From Ignelater luminosus (lineage: Eukaryota > Arthropoda > Insecta > Coleoptera > Elateridae), in contig VTPC01090672.1 in NCBI GenBank assembly GCA_011009095.1, forward strand, positions 43,509 to 107,508: a stretch of 64,000 bases of DNA, written 5' to 3'. Below, piece after piece: positions 58,761-64,000 of this stretch. Below the pieces are notes generated by a model that was not told the DNA's origin, did no database searches, and saw only the letters and a list, made by a program, of their open reading frames with translations. How positions within the stretch are numbered: position 1 is the stretch's first letter; each line of letters begins with the position of its first letter. The position numbers and the translations under genes were made by a program.

Positions 58761-60364
58761 GTTACCCATTGACTACAATTGGCATCATGAGTTCAATAAC
58801 GTTTATCTTGCAAAATAATTTATGTGGATTTGTGTACCAAATTTGATACAAACAACATTTAAGTTAAGTATTTTCTTAAACAAAATATTTAGCGCAAAAA
58901 CAAAACTTTACTTTTGAAACAAAAACTAAAAAGATATCACACGAAATATTTTTTGCTTCTTTACGAATTTATCACATTCAAATTTAAAGTTACCGGATGT
59001 AAGATATAAACAAAGCCAGTTGATGCGAGATAAAGTACCCACACCAAACAAAAGACGATCACAAATTGAGCTCAATAACGATTTTCTTTCAGCTAGAGGT
59101 GCTGTTGTTTTACTTCATATTTGGCTAGTTAAACGTCAGGTTACTAGAATTTAAATTAAAAAAAAAATTAAGCTAAATTTAACTCAGATTTTTCTCTGAT
59201 TTTATCATACAGATTGAACGATATTTGCATTAATTCGGTTTATTCAAATTTATTGCAAAACAATAGTACTTGCTGTTTTACAGTAATTATAAATAATTGC
59301 GAAAGCATTAAAGATGACGCTGAGGAAAAACGCTTTTAATAGCACAGCAGCAAGACATTAATAATTACTTTTTTCTAAAATCTAAGTTCTTATAATCTTA
59401 AACCTATAAAATAACGTTTAACCGTTTAATGACAATGGCGGGAAATGCTGATTCTTAATTATTTTTTTTACTTTCTTAGAATAAGGGATGTTTAGAAACG
59501 TTAGTAAGTAGGCATTCAGGTAAATACAGTCTAAATTGGGATTTTAATCTTTATAATTACAAAAGCTTTTTACAATCAGTCCTCCAAACATTCTTCATTA
59601 TTATTTATTACGAATTAACTGATTAATAATAATAATAATAATAATAATAATTAATAGTTTTTTTTCCCAGAAAATACCAACAATAAGAAAACGAAACCTA
59701 TCTAGGTGGTATCCGTGAAAATTACCAGAGGTCTCATCATTTTTCGCACGAGATATTATTGTCTACTTTCTTAATAGCCCAAAACCGGACCTCTTGTGCT
59801 GTAGAAACACGAGCACCTTTCGTGTTCGAAGGTGGGTTCAAATTACTTGTGCTTGTATTCGAATTTATTTGGGCTCGATTGTGTGACTTGTCATGCCTTC
59901 AAACGCCAGCCGTCTACATTGCTAATTAATTTCTGGTACTACTGTGACCCACAAGTCAACTAAAACTTCGTCCAAGGGCTTGCAAACTAGAATAAGTCTC
60001 TCTTTAACCGACAACGTCTGAAATCACACGGGCCTGCGACTTACCTGATCGTTAGTTTAAATATTGGCAAATCACAAGTCACAAATAAGAGTACGAGAAC
60101 GAGTAATCCGGACCTACCTGAAAAATTCCTCTAACGATGGACCAATATTCTTCTAAAAGTGTAAATCTCGAGATGTTGGGTAGATTGCATTCTTTAAGAA
60201 CTACAGTAACACCATTCTTGGTGCCATTCCTTTACTAGACAGGCACATAGGTGCCGATCTTTAAAAACCTTGTGCACATTCCCACTTTTGGTCACATCCG
60301 TTGTCGAAATTTCGGAATCTTTCTTCCACTTCCTGGCTTTCTGCCAGTCTTTTTAAAACGAACC
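58761..60364. other. No gene; (TAA)n microsatellite
   Basis: AT-rich, with a (TAA)n run at 59,624-59,653. The part from 59.7 to 60.36 kb has balanced composition and may be old repeat, but no coding block was read on either strand. Confidence 0.5.
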
Positions 60365-60530
60365 CCTAGAAGGAGATTTTCTTAGTCCTTAATGCAAAAT
60401 GAATTACGGCATGGTGTACACGTAAACCTGCAAAATAATCTACTTGGTAACTTTCTAGTCTTCTATGATACGTTCTGTAAAACCTCAGAGGTTTCTAGTC
60501 TTTGTCATAAACAACTTATAACTTACTTAA
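60365..60530. repeat. Direct repeat D, left copy (flanks LINE)
   Basis: Shares ordered words with 62,708-62,876: CTTAGTCCTTAATGCAAAAT (right copy CTTGGTCCTCGTGCAAAAT), CATGGTGTACACGTAAAC, TGCAAAATAATCTACTTGG, TGTAAAACCTCAGAGGTTTC and ATAAACAACTTA. The two copies bracket the LINE at 60,570-62,740 in direct orientation. Confidence 0.75.
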
Positions 60531-60569
60531 TCGGAGCCCCTTAAGTACCTCGGGGTGTCGGAGCAGCAC

Positions 60570-62740
60570 AAAAAGTGTTTCTCGTCCTCAGTCCTTCTCT
60601 GGTATCCATCAAACACTCTTCTAGGTCGTCCTTGCCTTCTACACCCTTCTAAAGTATTCCTACCAGGTACACTAGTTTTGCCTCTCTTGTCTCCTCAATT
60701 TTTTTTACGTGGTCAGTCCATCTAGGGTGGATCCAATAGTTTGGTTCCTTACCTTGTCCAGTCTTGTTTCTTCCACCACTGCCCAATTATTCAGTATTTT
60801 ACGTATAGCATTGAAGAGACGCCCTGAGGAGGATATTCTTTGTTTTAACTCCACGTCTACTTTACTTCCAGATATTTGAAGAAATCAACCTGTTTCAACT
60901 TTTGTCCATCCATTGAGATGTTGTGTCTTTCTGGAGGTCTTGCTGATATTATCATTGTTTTGGTCTTTGTCGCATTTATTTCCATATTGAATCGCCCCTG
61001 TTTCCAGATGTACAGGTTAAACTAGAGATCTCTTACCGATGCTGCCAGCACAGTAACAGTAACAGTAACTCAGTGACAAAGACTGGTTGTAGTCTATAAT
61101 GGCCCAATTTAAACTTCTTCACCTGTTTTCTACATCATCTTACTATCTTGTCTATGATAACGATAAATAACAGACCGAACAACTTTGTCTTAGTCCCTGA
61201 CTTGTTATGAAGGTGTCAGTTATACAAGTTGCTCATCGCTGCTACATCCCGCTCCGGCACTTCATACTCTCGAAGAATGTTCTAAACTTCCTCTCTTGGG
61301 ACTCGGTTAAAAGTTTTAAATAAACCTTTTTGTCGTACTTTATTCTACTCCAACCTGCTGTACCATAAATATTAAATCTTGAATGTTCCTGCCTGCTCGA
61401 GATTTGCACTGCAAGTCCGTCAGTCGTTGTCTAAAACAAAATGCAGTCTGGTCTCTAATATACTCAAGTATACTTATAGACTTTGCCAGAGGCACTTAAT
61501 AATGAAATTCCTCTATAATTACCATAATCTCTGTTGTTCCCCTTTTTGTAAATCGATACTATCGCTGATCTCTTCCAGTCTTCAGGGATTTCTTTAGTTC
61601 TGTAGGCGAGCTGGATTACCTTCAAAAGAGCCTCTTATGCGGCTAATTTCATAAACTTAAGCATCTCAGGGGTTACTCCATTATGCCCAACTTTACTTTG
61701 CTTAGAGCCTCAACGAGCTCTTTCATGCTTATTTCCTGATCGTTCTTTTGTTGCTCGGGTACAATTCTCTCAATGTTCTCCCTCACTGCGTTTAGTCCGT
61801 TGTTCTCTTGACCTTCCAACAATTCTTGAAAATCTCCCTTGCATCTCTTCAATAGTTCTTTTCCATCTTTTATTTCTCGCCCACCCTTGCTCTTTATTAC
61901 TTTCAGTGTACACTCTCTCTCTTTCCTCATATTTTTGAGAACTCTGAAGAATAACTTTTTGTTTTCCTCGTGGGGACTTGTCCATAAAACGGTAAACTTC
62001 CTCCTACTATCTGACTTTCCCCTTCTATCTTTACCTTGCTTATTATTCTCTTTCCCTTTGTTTTATTTGTCAGATATGGCTTCCATGCCTTTATCTCCTC
62101 TGTCCACCACCGTCTTTTTGTTATTTTACTTTTTCCCGTTTTCCCTTCCACGGGCTGCTTTTGCAGATTCTAAGATAGTATCTTTGAAAGCAGTCCAAGC
62201 CACTTCTAGATTTTTACTCCCCACACAATCCTGTTTCTCATTTATCTTCTCTGATACTAATTGCTGATACTCTTTTTTAACTTCCTCTTCCTTCAGTTGA
62301 TGGTTCTTTATCCTCGTTTTGGTTTCCTTTTCCCTTTGCTCCATTCTCGCTGGAATTCTGAACCTTGTTCAAACGATGTGATGGTCAGTACCAACCTTCC
62401 TTGTGTTCATTACTCCTGGAAAACAATTCCTGCGTACTATTACATAAGTAATCTATTATATAGCTTTCGTTCTTGCTTGGTTCCTCTCTGGTTATTTGGT
62501 GTATCCGCTTATGTGGAAAAAACGTATTGGTTGGGCACACAAAAGTCGATTAACCTGTCGCCATTATCATTCTTTTCTTGCTCTCCGTACCCTCCTATAA
62601 CCTTCACAATGACATCCGGCGCCTTCCCAACTCTTCTATTGAGATCTCTTAGTATGAAAATGTCACCGGTTCCATCGTTTACAAGTTGTTGTAATTGCCA
62701 ATAGAAGGTCTCCTTCTTGGTCCTCGTGCAAAATTAATTA
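60570..62740 (-). pseudogene. LINE with endonuclease, linker and RT, decayed (RTE-like group)
   Basis: From 62,740 on the minus strand: YWQLQQLVNDGTGDIFILRD then LNRRVGKAPDVIV (family GDFNARVG), EKNDNGDRLIDFCVPNQYVF and NTFFPHKRIHQ of the endonuclease. The linker follows with EYQQLVSEKINEKQD and WTAFKDTILESAKAA, then KRRWWTEEIKAWK, YTESNKEQGWARNKRW and KELLKRCKGDFQELLEGQ. RT remnants include VPREEV...EYEVPERDVAAM then NLYN, and the C-terminal PRWTDHVKKI, RRVEGKDDLEECLMD-like tail. The YADD box was not found. Frameshifts and stops are frequent. The 5' end coincides with the right copy of direct repeat D. Confidence 0.85.
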
Positions 62741-62876
62741 CCGCCTTTCTTGTTCTAACAACGCCATGGTGTAAATGTAAACATGCAAAATAATCTACTC
62801 AGCAACTGTCTAGTCTTGTTTCTATCATACGTCCTGTAAAACCTCAAAGTTTTCTAGTATCTAACATAAACAACTT
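62708..62876. repeat. Direct repeat D, right copy
   Basis: Right partner of 60,365-60,530. Its first ~35 bp belong to the LINE endonuclease reading frame (ARTKKETFYWQL region); the rest ends one base before the TA duplication of the mariner at 62,878. Confidence 0.75.
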
Positions 62877-62877
62877 A

Positions 62878-63451
62878 CGAGGATTGTTCAATGAAAACGC
62901 GTTTGATCAGGGTATCGGTGACTTCGTCGCCATGGCAACGGAATTCATTTGAGTTTTTGTTTGTTTAAGTACTATTGACGCATCAGTTTTTGGTAGCCGA
63001 GGGTCGTCGGCCTATGAAAATTTATACAAGAATTGTTGCCGGTGATGAGTCTTCGTATTATCACTACCAACCAAAATCCAAACGTCAGAGTATGCAGTGG
63101 AAACATCCACATTTTTCTGCATGATAATGCTAGACATTATGTGGCTCATACAATTTAAGATCTGCTTGAGCGTATGAAATGGGAAGTCTTAGAACATCCG
63201 CCTTACAGTTCCGACTTGTCACCGTGTGATATTCATGTGTTTGGCCCATTAAAATAGTCAGTAAAAGGGCAGCGGTTCAATTCGGACGCAGAGGTAGATA
63301 TTGCTGTTAGGGAATGGTTCTGTAAACAACCTAGAATATCAGTAGGGTATTTATAGATTGGTTAAACAATGGGACTTATGCCTTACTGTTGAATTTGTTG
63401 AATAAAAAATGTCTTACAGCTTCTAAACGTGTTTCCATTGAATATTCCTCG
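62878..63451 (+). mobile_element. Internally deleted mariner with TIRs and TA duplication
   Basis: TIRs of 27 bp match at 23 positions (left CGAGGATTGTTCAATGAAAA..., right complement CGAGGAATATTCAATGGAAA...). They are flanked by TA at 62,876-62,877 and 63,452-63,453. Inside, the transposase reads RIVAGDESSYYHYQPKSKRQ then SMQWKHP, jumping straight to HIFLHDNARHYVAHT, LLERMKWEVLEHPPYSSDLS then PCDIHVFGPLK, GQRFNSDAEVDIAVREWF and CKQP. First (GDES), second (HDNA) and third (SSDLSPCD) Asp blocks remain. The usual ~60-70 residues between the first and second blocks, and the N-terminal DNA-binding domain, are deleted. A non-autonomous, MITE-like derivative of about 574 bp. Confidence 0.92.
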
Positions 63452-63453
63452 TA

Positions 63454-64000
63454 TAAACACTTTCTATTGTTCAAATTTTGTCGCGCACAATCTTACTATT
63501 ACAACATGATGAATGACTTCAGGACGAGGCTTCTGTTGAAACAGAACGAAGACTGCGTATTTTGGATTTAAAAACATTCTTCGTTTACATGGTTATTATA
63601 TGACACTAGTTAATTCAAGTAATTTTGGATTTAAAATTTAATTATTAAACTGATCAATTATGAAAAAGGCTTACCTACTAAATGGAAGCCTGTGTATTAC
63701 CACCAATTAACGACACAAATAATTCCATTTTCAAGAAATATCTTTACACTGAGCTCGATATCAATTTTAACCTCAATTTAAATAAATCACTTAAAATTTA
63801 AATTTTTTTCTCAATCATCTTTTGTTGTTTATAAACAGAAATCGTGTTACAATCAAAAATTCTTACCTATAATGGCATTGTTATTATACGATAAATATAA
63901 AATAAGAAGGACATATGTACTACGTATAATTTTGTAAACGACTCTATAATTATTCCCGATCGCCACAATACAGCTGTATATCGTAGTGCCTTTCTAAAAA
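63454..64000. other. No gene recognised
   Basis: AT-rich sequence to the window end, without motif or element ends. Confidence 0.55.

Noticed and set aside
60365..62876. LTR retrotransposon with direct terminal repeats
   Set aside because: The enclosed coding remnants are a non-LTR LINE (endonuclease plus RT) and the right repeat overlaps its endonuclease frame; no TG...CA ends, primer-binding site or protease/integrase were seen.

Overview
This window looks like intron or intergenic DNA from a large, AT-rich, repeat-laden arthropod genome, most likely an insect. Evidence: no long ORFs, many decayed insect-type transposons (RTE-like, jockey-like and R1/LOA-like LINEs; Tc1, mariner and piggyBac transposases; a hAT end), long palindromic TA-flanked elements, satellites, and one exon with good splice sites that resembles the N-terminal region of the insect transcription factor Eip93F/Mblk-1. 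No bacterial-style operons, rRNA or CRISPR array were seen. All protein-family calls come from reading translations by eye; nothing was aligned or searched.

Layout. 1-8 kb: a LINE 3' end (minus strand), one copy of a GC-rich composite repeat (3.8-4.2 kb), then unrecognised sequence. 8.0-9.3 kb: a TA-flanked foldback palindrome. 10.2-11.1 kb: a GC-rich repeat with about 10-bp periodicity arranged head-to-head. 15-17 kb: a reverse-transcriptase fragment, a GC-rich island, half of a second foldback family, and a Tc1-like transposase relic. 17.1-18.5 kb: a degenerate satellite. 23.6-25.9 kb: a piggyBac transposase pseudogene next to a short inverted-repeat element. 28.9-29.7 kb: an R1/LOA/jockey-like LINE fragment. 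31.3-32.5 kb: a complete foldback of the family whose half copy lies at 16.3 kb. 34.4-36.2 kb: an RTE-like LINE with endonuclease and YADD reverse transcriptase. 37.8-39.5 kb: LINE and Tc1/mariner fragments around an unexplained GC-rich ORF. 42.1-43.7 kb: a roughly 71-bp satellite related to the 17-kb array but in the opposite orientation. 44.4-47.5 kb: a hAT-like end, a pseudogene of an unnamed Cys-rich insect repeat protein, and a mariner relic. 47.8-48.7 kb: LINE. 49.0-49.7, 57.4-58.0 and 58.3-58.8 kb: further copies of the GC-rich composite repeat. 51.3-51.6 kb: the candidate host exon. 52.0-53.5 kb: nested MITE-like repeats. 60.4-62.9 kb: a LINE flanked by long direct repeats. 62.9-63.5 kb: an internally deleted mariner with both TIRs and TA duplications.

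The only likely functional host sequence is the exon at 51,294-51,634. The most unusual material is the GC-rich composite repeat family (five loci), with ~10-bp and ~105-bp internal periodicities and one inverted copy resembling Foldback architecture, together with two families of very long-armed palindromic TA elements and two opposed arrays of one satellite family.
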